A DNA stretch of 21,518 bases from JBGTHB01 sp041746415. GTDB lineage: Bacteria > Pseudomonadota > Gammaproteobacteria > Coxiellales > Coxiellaceae. The first letter of the stretch is position 1, and every line of letters starts with the position of its first letter. Shown here piece after piece: positions 1 through 6,626 of the stretch. The stretch is from contig JBGTHB010000204.1 in the NCBI GenBank assembly GCA_041746415.1, positions 1 through 21,518 on the forward strand, in the 5' to 3' direction. The notes beneath the pieces are model-generated. The model did no database searches. It had not been told where the DNA came from and saw nothing but the letters and a program-made list of their open reading frames with translations. Position numbers and translations under genes: made by a program.

Positions 1-19
1 CTTTCGCTGCTTTACTCAT
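1..19 (-). CDS. Possible start of an unidentified gene, cut by window edge
   Basis: On the minus strand an ATG at 19 opens a frame reading M-S-K-A-A-K to the window edge. A GGAG lies 11 bases upstream. The frame stays open back to a TAA at 59-61 (reading I-R-D-G-L-G-E-D-P-L just before the ATG), with no other usual start codon. Only six codons are visible, so neither the gene's reality nor its product can be judged. It would lie downstream of rdgB on the same strand. Confidence 0.2.
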
Positions 20-112
20 AAGGGGATCTTCTCCAAGGCCATCTCTAATGTGGATATTTTAATATCCTAACCTTAAGAGTAAATTAAAAAGGGGAGCAAT
101 GGGAGCCGCAGC

Positions 113-715
113 TTATTCAGCCTCGCAATACTGTGCCAACACGCTCTTTAGCTGCTGCAATGCCTGACCACGATGACTGATTTCGTTTTTAACCGCTAAA
201 TCCAGTTCGGCTGCACTACAGCCTTGATCCATAACATAAAAAACAGGATCAAAACCAAAGCCTTGCTTACCTTGGGGTGTCGTTAAAATTTCACCTTCCC
301 ACATGCCTTGGCAAATAACTGGCGCGGGATCAAGATGATTCGCCATTAAAGCAATGACACAGTAGAAATCGGCCTGACGATGTTCGACACCCTCCAACAT
401 TTTCAATAGCGCATTGATGCGGTCCTGGTCAGTTGCTTTATCGCCAGCAATACGCGCTGTGTTTACCCCAGGCGCGCCAGCCAAAGCATCCACCACCAAC
501 CCCGAATCATCGGCAATAGCAGGCAAGCCCGACTCAATTGCAGCATGACGTGCTTTAATAATGGCATTTTCAACAAACGTCGCGCCGGTTTCAGCCACAG
601 ACTTAATTCCTAACTCATCTTGAGTTACGATCTCAATAGGCAAATCACCTAGATGCTGCTTAATTTCTTTGGCCTTGCCCTTGTTTGAGCTGGCTAGAAC
701 AATTTTAAATGCCAC
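113..715 (-). CDS. rdgB: RdgB/HAM1 non-canonical purine NTP pyrophosphatase (dITP/XTP)
   Basis: This cytosolic enzyme hydrolyses ITP, dITP and XTP to the monophosphate and pyrophosphate, keeping deaminated purines out of DNA and RNA. The 200-residue protein matches the usual family length (about 197). Visible motifs are the N-terminal S-S-N-K-G-K nucleotide loop (residues 9-14), A-D-D-S-G-L with the catalytic Asp near 69-70, G-F-G-F-D-P near 152-157 and S-H-R near 180-182. I chose the GTG start at 715 because AGGAGAG lies five bases upstream and homologues begin at this A-F-K-I-V-L-A strand. An ATG 11 codons earlier lies inside the pilin gene. The GTG overlaps the pilin TAG by one base (TAGTG), implying translational coupling. 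It is the last gene of the hemH-pilin-rdgB group. Confidence 0.95.
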   Translation of the reverse strand: MAFKIVLASSNKGKAKEIKQHLGDLPIEIVTQDELGIKSVAETGATFVENAIIKARHAAIESGLPAIADDSGLVVDALAGAPGVNTARIAGDKATDQDRINALLKMLEGVEHRQADFYCVIALMANHLDPAPVICQGMWEGEILTTPQGKQGFGFDPVFYVMDQGCSAAELDLAVKNEISHRGQALQQLKSVLAQYCEAE

Positions 716-1158
716 TAAAACTCTCCTTGAAATGTCATACCAAAACACGCAGGCGTCACCACATGATTAATAGTACGCACTTGTTTTGCTAACGATTGAC
801 ATGCCGGCATGGGCACAGCGGTTAACGTCACCTGCACATAACGTGTATTTCTTCCAGGCCTCACCATTACTTCGCCGCCCCATGGATTGTGCGCATCCGC
901 CGCCGCTAATAAGTTTTCATTTAGCAACTGCGACAACGTTATTTCTGGATTAGCAAAATTAGGATAGCGGTTATCCGTCAACCATTCATAACTGGCACGA
1001 GTAATACGATTAATTACTTCAACACCACGCGTAACTTGCAGATTCGAGTTTACCACCACAAAATAACGCACTGACAACACCGTAATCACACCAATCAAGG
1101 CAATGACCAATAGCAACTCTAAAAGACTAATACCATTATTTGATTTTCGATTTATCAT
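715..1158 (-). CDS. Type IV (IVb/PilS-like) pilin or minor pilin
   Basis: This 147-residue protein has a type IV prepilin N-terminus: a nine-residue leader ending in Gly9, cleavage before Ile10, Glu at mature position 5 (I-S-L-L-E) and a hydrophobic helix to about residue 37. Mature Ile1 instead of Phe, the N-P-W-G-G motif near 91-95 and a C-terminal pair Cys120/Cys138 (possible D-loop disulfide) resemble the PilS/type IVb group. It should be cleaved by the prepilin peptidase and join a pilus or pseudopilus. The start at 1158 lies 23 bases inside the hemH 3' end in another frame, lacks a clear Shine-Dalgarno and is the only one giving an intact leader. No pilus assembly gene is nearby. Pilin-like nature is secure; the exact apparatus is not. 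Confidence 0.8.
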   Translation of the reverse strand: MINRKSNNGISLLELLLVIALIGVITVLSVRYFVVVNSNLQVTRGVEVINRITRASYEWLTDNRYPNFANPEITLSQLLNENLLAAADAHNPWGGEVMVRPGRNTRYVQVTLTAVPMPACQSLAKQVRTINHVVTPACFGMTFQGEF

Positions 1159-2164
1159 TGTATTTAATCATTTGTACCACGGCGTCCACAAAGGATGGAG
1201 TAGCGTTGACACAGGGTATCATAGAAAGTATTTCGCCTCCTAGCGCCTGCCATTGGGCGTTTGCACGAATCGCCACTTCTTCGAGTGTTTCCAAACAATC
1301 GGCAACGAAGGACGGACAAACCACCGCTAACCGCTTAATTCCACGTGCAGCTAAGCTGGGTAACTCACGATCAAGATACGGTTCAATCCAAGGCAATCGC
1401 CCCAAGCGGGATTGAAACACCGTGAGGCTTTTTTCGACTGGCCATGCCAGCTGTTGCAATAACGCACGCGTCGTTGCATAGCATTGCGCGCGATAACATA
1501 AATTATTATTTTCAGTTAGAACAGGGCAGGGTTGCAACCGATCACAAACTGTCTGACACGGTTGCGTTTTATCCAGTTGCCGCACGGGTAACCCATGGTA
1601 ACTAAATAAAATAAACTCAGCGTCGTGTGTTTTTAATTGCGCTGCAATTAATTGCGCTTGCGCGCCAATAAATAGCGGCTCAGCATAAAATGATTTTATG
1701 ATCACCTGGCGCGCTGCAATATTGTTTTTTGTTACTGCTCGCTGAGTTTCATTAATCGCTGACTGTGTGGTAGCAAGCGCATACTGGGGAAATAACGGTA
1801 GCGCAATTATCTTTTTGCAGTGTGCGAGTTTTTTAACGGCTTTCTCAATAGCCGGCTCGCCATAACGCATAGCTAACTCAACTTGGAACACATCCCCTAG
1901 TTTTTGTTGCACCTGTGTGGCGAGCTGTTGGCTATGCAGCAATAACGGTGAGCCGTGTTGTGTCCATATTTGTTGATACGCATGAACCGATTTTGTTGTG
2001 CGTGTCGGCACAATAATGGCATTGACTAAAATCCAGCGCAAAAAAAACGGGATATCAACGACAAGCGGATCCATCAAAAATTGACGTAAATAGCGCGCCA
2101 CCGCGGGACGAGTTGGGGCTTGAGGCGTGCCTAAATTGACTAACAAAACCCCGGTTGTTGCCAT
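1136..2164 (-). CDS. hemH: Ferrochelatase with internal Cys-rich insert
   Basis: Ferrochelatase inserts Fe(II) into protoporphyrin IX, the last step of haem synthesis. Family motifs are clear: L-L-V-N-L-G-T-P at the N-terminus, S-Y-H-G-L-P with the metal-site His (about 190), F-Q-S-R-L-G-R near 250 and C-P-S-F-V-A-D-C-L-E-T-L-E-E near 283-296. Between S-Y-H-G-L-P and the helix after Q-C is an insert absent from the E. coli enzyme, with cysteines near 203, 207, 213 and 223 before the common one at 228 (C-Y-R-A-Q-C). This resembles the internal [2Fe-2S] segment of a ferrochelatase class described from Bdellovibrio. I chose ATG 2164 (342 residues, GGGG eight bases upstream); a GTG at 2173 is possible. 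The gene overlaps the pilin gene by 23 bases. Confidence 0.95.
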   Translation of the reverse strand: MATTGVLLVNLGTPQAPTRPAVARYLRQFLMDPLVVDIPFFLRWILVNAIIVPTRTTKSVHAYQQIWTQHGSPLLLHSQQLATQVQQKLGDVFQVELAMRYGEPAIEKAVKKLAHCKKIIALPLFPQYALATTQSAINETQRAVTKNNIAARQVIIKSFYAEPLFIGAQAQLIAAQLKTHDAEFILFSYHGLPVRQLDKTQPCQTVCDRLQPCPVLTENNNLCYRAQCYATTRALLQQLAWPVEKSLTVFQSRLGRLPWIEPYLDRELPSLAARGIKRLAVVCPSFVADCLETLEEVAIRANAQWQALGGEILSMIPCVNATPSFVDAVVQMIKYNDKSKIK

Positions 2165-2220
2165 GACAATCACCCCACATGAAAAGGCGCATCATAGCCG
2201 CAGCACCTAAAAAATACAAA

Positions 2221-2934
2221 TTAGACTGCTTGCCCTTTGTTATCAAAAAATGTCACTTTACTTGTCGCCAAATCGTGCATCGCCCCCACCAACATTAGCT
2301 TGTGATTTTGAATTAAGGTACGAATAACTTTACTGTTTTGATAAATAAACTGCACTTGATTCAATACATTTTGTTTGGCGATAGCATCAATGGTTTGGCT
2401 GTTATCACAAGAAAAATTACGACCTTCTTTTGCTTTAATCGTTTTTACCGCGGGCTGAACACTTGATAATAGGTGTGGCAGATTACCGACTGTAACGTGA
2501 TTGCAGGCCCCAATCACCGCCCCACAGGCTGTGTGTCCCATCACCACAATCAGCTTACTTCCTGCAACTTTAGTCGCAAACTCCATGCCGGCGATGACAT
2601 TTTTATCAGCAACATTCGCCGCAATGCGTGAAATAAAGATGTTTCCCAAACCTTGATCAAACGTATAATCCGGCGCGCTACGTGAATCAATACAACTAAG
2701 CACGACGGCAAATGGATACTGTCCTGACACTAAATGTGCTGCAATCGCCTGCAAATCATAATGACGCATTTTATCTAACACAAAACGCGCATTGCCTTGT
2801 TTTAATTTTTCCAGCGCTTGTTGAGGTGAAGTTTGCTGTTGCAGTGTTTGCGTCATCAGATATTGGGGAGCGGCGAAAACCACGCCAAACAAACTTAAAA
2901 ATAATGAAACAAAAGCAATACGAAATTTATTCAT
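2221..2934 (-). CDS. Beta-class carbonic anhydrase with signal peptide (periplasmic)
   Basis: The 237-residue protein interconverts CO2 and bicarbonate. The beta-class zinc site is intact: Cys81-I-Asp83-S-Arg85 with the Asp/Arg dyad, and His134/Cys137 in G-H-T-A-C-G-A. Residues 1-22 form a Sec signal peptide with hydrophobic core and A-A before P-Q, so the enzyme should work in the periplasm, whereas the common E. coli beta enzymes are cytosolic. The start has AGGATG about ten bases upstream. A weak promoter lies at 2973-3001. HemH follows after about 56 bases, so co-transcription is possible. A periplasmic carbonic anhydrase could serve pH homeostasis or CO2 trapping; the sequence alone does not say which. 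Confidence 0.92.
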   Translation of the reverse strand: MNKFRIAFVSLFLSLFGVVFAAPQYLMTQTLQQQTSPQQALEKLKQGNARFVLDKMRHYDLQAIAAHLVSGQYPFAVVLSCIDSRSAPDYTFDQGLGNIFISRIAANVADKNVIAGMEFATKVAGSKLIVVMGHTACGAVIGACNHVTVGNLPHLLSSVQPAVKTIKAKEGRNFSCDNSQTIDAIAKQNVLNQVQFIYQNSKVIRTLIQNHKLMLVGAMHDLATSKVTFFDNKGQAV

Positions 2935-2972
2935 GCGCTAATCATCCTTAATTTTTTATTTCCATTCTAAAT

Positions 2973-3001
2973 AAAGTAAACGATCCGCGTGTCTAGGTCA
3001 A
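2973..3001 (-). promoter_or_regulatory. Candidate sigma-70 promoter for carbonic anhydrase
   Basis: On the minus strand TTGACC (2996-3001) is followed after 17 bases by TACTTT (2973-2978). Spacing and the -35 are good and the -10 is poor. The start point would be about 30 bases before the ATG. The palindromic element begins four bases upstream of the -35. Confidence 0.35.
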
Positions 3002-3004
3002 ACC

Positions 3005-3170
3005 TAAGAGCCTGTTCAAGATCTCTGATTCTAGCGAAAAAGCAGATGATTGAGATAAAATATTTACCCGACCGAGATAAATAGTGATTCATATTTATCG
3101 AGGGCGCGTGAATAGTTTAGCCAATCACGCTGCTTTTGCAGCGAATCAAGAGATCTTGAACAGGCTCTTA
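3005..3170. mobile_element. 166-bp palindromic MITE-like element flanked by TA
   Basis: The outer 22 bases at 3005-3026 are perfectly repeated in inverted orientation at 3149-3170. The innermost 8 bases, GATAAATA at 3076-3083, pair perfectly with TATTTATC at 3092-3099 around an 8-base loop. Both pairs share the same centre (3087/3088), so the whole unit is one long imperfect palindrome. By manual count 57 of 83 arm positions pair without gaps, and more if one-base gaps are allowed. The ends begin and finish with TA, compatible with a Tc1/mariner- or IS630-type target duplication, though TA could simply be part of the repeat. No transposase is encoded. Its right end lies inside prmC. I saw no second copy in the window. 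Confidence 0.75.
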
Positions 3171-3943
3171 GCTACTGTAAAACGATCACAACCAGCGTAA
3201 TCAGGATGTGTTTGAATAGCTGAAAATTTTTGCTGTTGCAACAAAGCACGCACAGCTGATGCTTGATCAAAACCATGTTCAAGCACGATTAAACCTTCTT
3301 GATTTAAGTAAGTTGGTGCCTGCTCAATTAAACGCTGCAACACGGCCAGCCCTTTTTCACCTGCCACCAAAGCCATTTCAGGCTCATACTGTAACGCCGC
3401 CAGATGCTTATCATGCTGCGCAATATACGGAGGGTTACTGACAATTAGATCATAGCGTTGTTGCGGCAACGCCTCACACAAATCGCCTTCAAAAAATTCG
3501 ATGTTGCGGCAATTATTTAGTTTAGCATTGTGCTTTGCCACCACTAATGCTGCGGCTGAACAATCACTGGCACTGATTTCCCAGTTGGGCTTTTCATGCG
3601 CTAACGCTACGGCAATCACACCTGAACCCGTACCAATATCCGCCAATTTTAATTGGGTTGCAGCTTGAAAGTAGCGCAACACAAACTCAACTACGCATTC
3701 GGTTTCGGGACGTGGAATCAACACCGCGGGGGTTACCATAAATGGCAACGACCAAAATTCTTTTTCGCCCACAATATAAGCCAATGGCTCGCCTTTAGCG
3801 CGTCGTTGCAGCAAAACATCAAACTGCTGTTGCTGCGCCACGGTTAATGGCACGTTGGGATGGGCCAATACATAAGCGCGTGATTTTTGCAGCACATGTG
3901 CTAACAATAATTCACGATCAATTTTATCCACATTACTATTCAT
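3146..3943 (-). CDS. prmC: PrmC peptide chain release factor N5-glutamine methyltransferase
   Basis: PrmC methylates the Gln of the GGQ motif of RF1 and RF2, using S-adenosylmethionine. Visible are the N-terminal helical domain, E-F-W-S-L-P and L-I-P-R-P-E-T-E, SAM motif D-I-G-T-G-S-G (102-108), the catalytic/substrate motif N-P-P-Y (170-173) and L-E-H-G near 221. ATG 3943 (265 residues, GGTGA upstream) is preferred to GTG 3952. The N-terminus appears some 15 residues shorter than E. coli PrmC. The last seven residues K-S-L-F-K-I-S and the TGA are encoded by the palindromic element, so its insertion replaced the original 3' end. All catalytic regions precede this, so the enzyme is probably active. 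Third gene of hemA-prfA-prmC, 71 bases after prfA. Confidence 0.95.
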   Translation of the reverse strand: MNSNVDKIDRELLLAHVLQKSRAYVLAHPNVPLTVAQQQQFDVLLQRRAKGEPLAYIVGEKEFWSLPFMVTPAVLIPRPETECVVEFVLRYFQAATQLKLADIGTGSGVIAVALAHEKPNWEISASDCSAAALVVAKHNAKLNNCRNIEFFEGDLCEALPQQRYDLIVSNPPYIAQHDKHLAALQYEPEMALVAGEKGLAVLQRLIEQAPTYLNQEGLIVLEHGFDQASAVRALLQQQKFSAIQTHPDYAGCDRFTVAKSLFKIS

Positions 3944-4014
3944 CGTAATCACCCATAGTATTAATCTGCAAAGTGGTCGTTATTGCCGATTTCAACCCAT
4001 AGTCTGAACAGATA

Positions 4015-5094
4015 TTATTCCTCGCCTAACTGTGACAACTGTTCCGCCTGCAACTCACGCATCAAAGGACCAATCACATCGTCTAATTTTCCTTCCATCA
4101 CTTCTTCTAATTGATACAGGGTTAAATTAATGCGATGGTCGGTGATGCGCCCCTGCGGATAATTATAAGTGCGAATGCGTTGCGAACGATCTCCACTGCC
4201 TACCAACGTTTTGCGTTGTTGCGCTTGCTCTTTTTGTTGTTTTTCTTGTTCGGCTGCTAACAACCTGGATTGCAATAATGACATCGCCCGCGCTTTATTT
4301 TTATGTTGCGAACGCTCATCTTGGCACTCGACGACAACGCCGGTTGGAATGTGGGTTAAACGCACCGCTGAATCCGTACGGTTAACGTGCTGGCCACCGG
4401 CACCTGAGGCACGATAGGTATCAATGCGCAAATCAGCTGGATTAATAGTGTAACTTTCTACTTCATCCACTTCAGGCAAAACAGCGACCGTGCAGGCAGA
4501 AGTGTGAATGCGTCCTTGCGATTCCGTTGCTGGCACACGCTGCACACGATGCGCGCCGGACTCAAATTTTAAACGTGAATAAACACGTTCTCCACAAACA
4601 CGCGCAATAATTTCTTTGAACCCACCGTGCTCACCTTCGTGTGATGAAATCACCGTTAAATGCCAACCTTGTTCTTCGGCATAGCGCGCATACATACGAT
4701 ATAAATCACCCGCAAAAATTGCCGCTTCATCGCCACCGGTACCCGCTCGCACTTCTAAAAACACATTCCGTTCATCGTTTGGATCTTGCGGTAATAATAA
4801 CGTTTGCAGCGTTGCTTCTAATTCGGCTTTGCTAGGCTCAAGCTCCGCTAATTCTAATTCAGCCAACTCACGCATTTCTTTATCGTTCAGCAATTCTTTA
4901 GCTGATTGCAAACGTGCGGCTATTTGCGAATATTCTTTGTAAGTTAACACCAGCGCTTCGAGTTGCGCGTATTCTTTTGATAAATCACGAAAGCGATTTT
5001 GGTTCGATATAATTTCAGCATCACTCAACAAACCGCCAATTTCTTCATAACGGTGCACTAATGTTTTTAATTTTCGCTGCAGGGATTCTTTCAT
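4015..5094 (-). CDS. prfA: Peptide chain release factor 1
   Basis: RF1 recognises UAA and UAG in the ribosomal A site and triggers peptide release. The 359-residue length matches E. coli (360). The stop-codon recognition tripeptide P-A-T sits in R-V-P-A-T-E-S-Q-G-R, and the peptidyl-hydrolysis motif G-G-Q in G-A-G-G-Q-H-V-N. P-A-T rather than S-P-F marks RF1, not RF2. AAAGG precedes the ATG by eight bases. It lies 35 bases after hemA and just before prmC, whose product methylates its GGQ glutamine. Confidence 0.98.
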   Translation of the reverse strand: MKESLQRKLKTLVHRYEEIGGLLSDAEIISNQNRFRDLSKEYAQLEALVLTYKEYSQIAARLQSAKELLNDKEMRELAELELAELEPSKAELEATLQTLLLPQDPNDERNVFLEVRAGTGGDEAAIFAGDLYRMYARYAEEQGWHLTVISSHEGEHGGFKEIIARVCGERVYSRLKFESGAHRVQRVPATESQGRIHTSACTVAVLPEVDEVESYTINPADLRIDTYRASGAGGQHVNRTDSAVRLTHIPTGVVVECQDERSQHKNKARAMSLLQSRLLAAEQEKQQKEQAQQRKTLVGSGDRSQRIRTYNYPQGRITDHRINLTLYQLEEVMEGKLDDVIGPLMRELQAEQLSQLGEE

Positions 5095-5129
5095 AACAAT
5101 GCCTTTAATAAAAAAGTGGAATAACGACG

Positions 5130-6356
5130 CTACAGTTCAAATAATTCTTTAGCAAGCACTAACATCTCAATCTTATCGTGATAGGCGGCTTCGCGTAGTT
5201 TACTGGTCGGCTGATGCATTACTTTATTAATGAGCGCTGCGCTAAATTGTTCAAGCACTTTTTGCGGTTCAACACCGTTATTTAACTTCAACATCGCTTT
5301 TTGCAATTCGTTCGCACAGAGATTTTCATGACGTGCGCGAAAATCACAAATTAAATTTGTTGAACTTAAGACGCGCATTTGCTGCATATAATGTTGCGCC
5401 TCCAACGTAATCATGGCTTGCGCTTGTTCCGCTCGCAACTGACGATCTTTTAAATTATTACTAATGACGGCTTGTAAATCGTCAATGTTATAAAGATAAA
5501 TGTCGCTTAATTGTGACACTTGCGCTTCCACATCTCGCGGTACTGCTAAATCGGCAATAAACATGGGTCGCCGTTTGCGCGCCTTCAATGTCATTTCAAA
5601 TAAACCTTTACCTAAGATAGGTAACTGACTGGCGGTGGCACTGATTACCACATCAATATCTTTTAAATATACGGGGATATCGCTGAGGCGTATCATTTTT
5701 GCCTGCGGCAACACATCCAGCAATTGTTTAGCACGTTCTTTGGTGCGGTTGGCAATGATAAATTCACGCACGCCGCAGCTTTGTAAATGCGTGGCCGCCA
5801 ACTGTATGGTCTCTCCTGCTCCAATCAACAGAACTTTACAGCGGGCCAAATTACTAAATAATCGTTTTGCCAATTGCACCGCCGTGTAAGCAAGCGACAG
5901 CGAACTCGCACCCAATGCCGTTTGATGACGGATTTGCTTACTGACTTTGAACACGGCTGGAAATAAATGTTTAAGCTCAGGCCCCAACGTATCGGCGCTG
6001 GCGGCTAATTGATAAGCGCGTTTAATCTGCCCGAGTATTTGCGCTTCGCCAATAACCATTGAATCCAATCCACTGGCCACTCGCATTAAATGCGTCACGG
6101 CATCAATATCTCTATATATATACGGCTCAAGCACCTGGCTTTTACCACGAAACCACGCTGCTATTGCAGGCAACGCCGCCAAATCGGTGTAGATTTCAGT
6201 GCGATTGCAGGTTGAGAGCAGCACCGCTTCATTCACAGCCGGCAAACTTTTCAGTTCAGCTAACGTCTGAGGCAAGCTTGTCTCAGCAAACGCCAATTGC
6301 TCACGTAAGGCGAGCGGTGCGTTTTTATGATTAATGCCAAGTGTGATTAGGGCCAT
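5130..6356 (-). CDS. hemA: Glutamyl-tRNA reductase
   Basis: HemA reduces glutamyl-tRNA(Glu) to glutamate-1-semialdehyde with NADPH, the committed step of C5-pathway haem synthesis. The 408-residue protein begins with the catalytic domain (G-I-N-H-K-N-A-P; nucleophile Cys50 in S-T-C-N-R-T-E), continues with G-L-D-S-M-V-I-G-E-A-Q-I, then a Rossmann domain with G-A-G-E near 176 and A-N-R-T, A-D-L-A-V-P-R-D, and ends in a helical dimerisation domain. No convincing Shine-Dalgarno precedes ATG 6356; a TACTAT box at 6366-6371 would, if used, make the mRNA nearly leaderless. It heads hemA-prfA-prmC as in E. coli and many gammaproteobacteria. HemH, from the other end of the pathway, is about 3 kb away in another transcription unit. 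Confidence 0.98.
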   Translation of the reverse strand: MALITLGINHKNAPLALREQLAFAETSLPQTLAELKSLPAVNEAVLLSTCNRTEIYTDLAALPAIAAWFRGKSQVLEPYIYRDIDAVTHLMRVASGLDSMVIGEAQILGQIKRAYQLAASADTLGPELKHLFPAVFKVSKQIRHQTALGASSLSLAYTAVQLAKRLFSNLARCKVLLIGAGETIQLAATHLQSCGVREFIIANRTKERAKQLLDVLPQAKMIRLSDIPVYLKDIDVVISATASQLPILGKGLFEMTLKARKRRPMFIADLAVPRDVEAQVSQLSDIYLYNIDDLQAVISNNLKDRQLRAEQAQAMITLEAQHYMQQMRVLSSTNLICDFRARHENLCANELQKAMLKLNNGVEPQKVLEQFSAALINKVMHQPTSKLREAAYHDKIEMLVLAKELFEL

Positions 6357-6443
6357 GATGCGCGTATAGTAGCATTGGTTAATGAAGAGGACTATTGAAA
6401 ACAGTAGTTAGCTTGGCTTAATGAATAAGATAATATACCTAGA

Positions 6444-6516
6444 ATATTTAATATGGAATGTTAAATATACGGGATAGTTATCAAAAAATACCACTTTTTT
6501 CCTTGATATTTAACAT
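6444..6516. repeat. Three 11-bp AT-rich repeats between divergent hemA and L,D-transpeptidase
   Basis: ATATTTAATAT occurs at 6444-6454. ATATTTAACAT occurs on the minus strand at 6458-6468 and on the plus strand at 6506-6516, the last two forming a perfect 11-bp inverted pair. The 270-base gap between hemA and the transpeptidase start holds no convincing gene. These repeats could be operator sites for either promoter, or simply AT-rich chance structure. Confidence 0.4.
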
Positions 6517-6592
6517 AGAAAGTTAATATCGCGGTTTCTAATGCGTCGTTATACAAGCCAGATAGGCTGCCATAAAAAAGTGAAGTTTGTTC

Positions 6593-6598
6593 TATAAT
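6593..6598 (+). promoter_or_regulatory. Consensus -10 box for the L,D-transpeptidase gene
   Basis: A perfect TATAAT lies 28 bases before the chosen ATG at 6627. No good -35 is present 16-18 bases upstream (CCATAA at 17), so an activator may be needed. An initiation site near 6605 would exclude the earlier ATG at 6597, supporting the downstream start. Confidence 0.4.
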
Positions 6599-6626
6599 GA
6601 AAAAGCCAAAAGCACAGGAGAGACAA

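Noticed and set aside
3005..3170. Reading the palindrome as a plain rho-independent terminator or as a full insertion sequence
   Set aside because: The arms are about 80 bases with no terminal U-run, and no transposase frame fits in 166 bp; a non-autonomous palindromic element is the better description.
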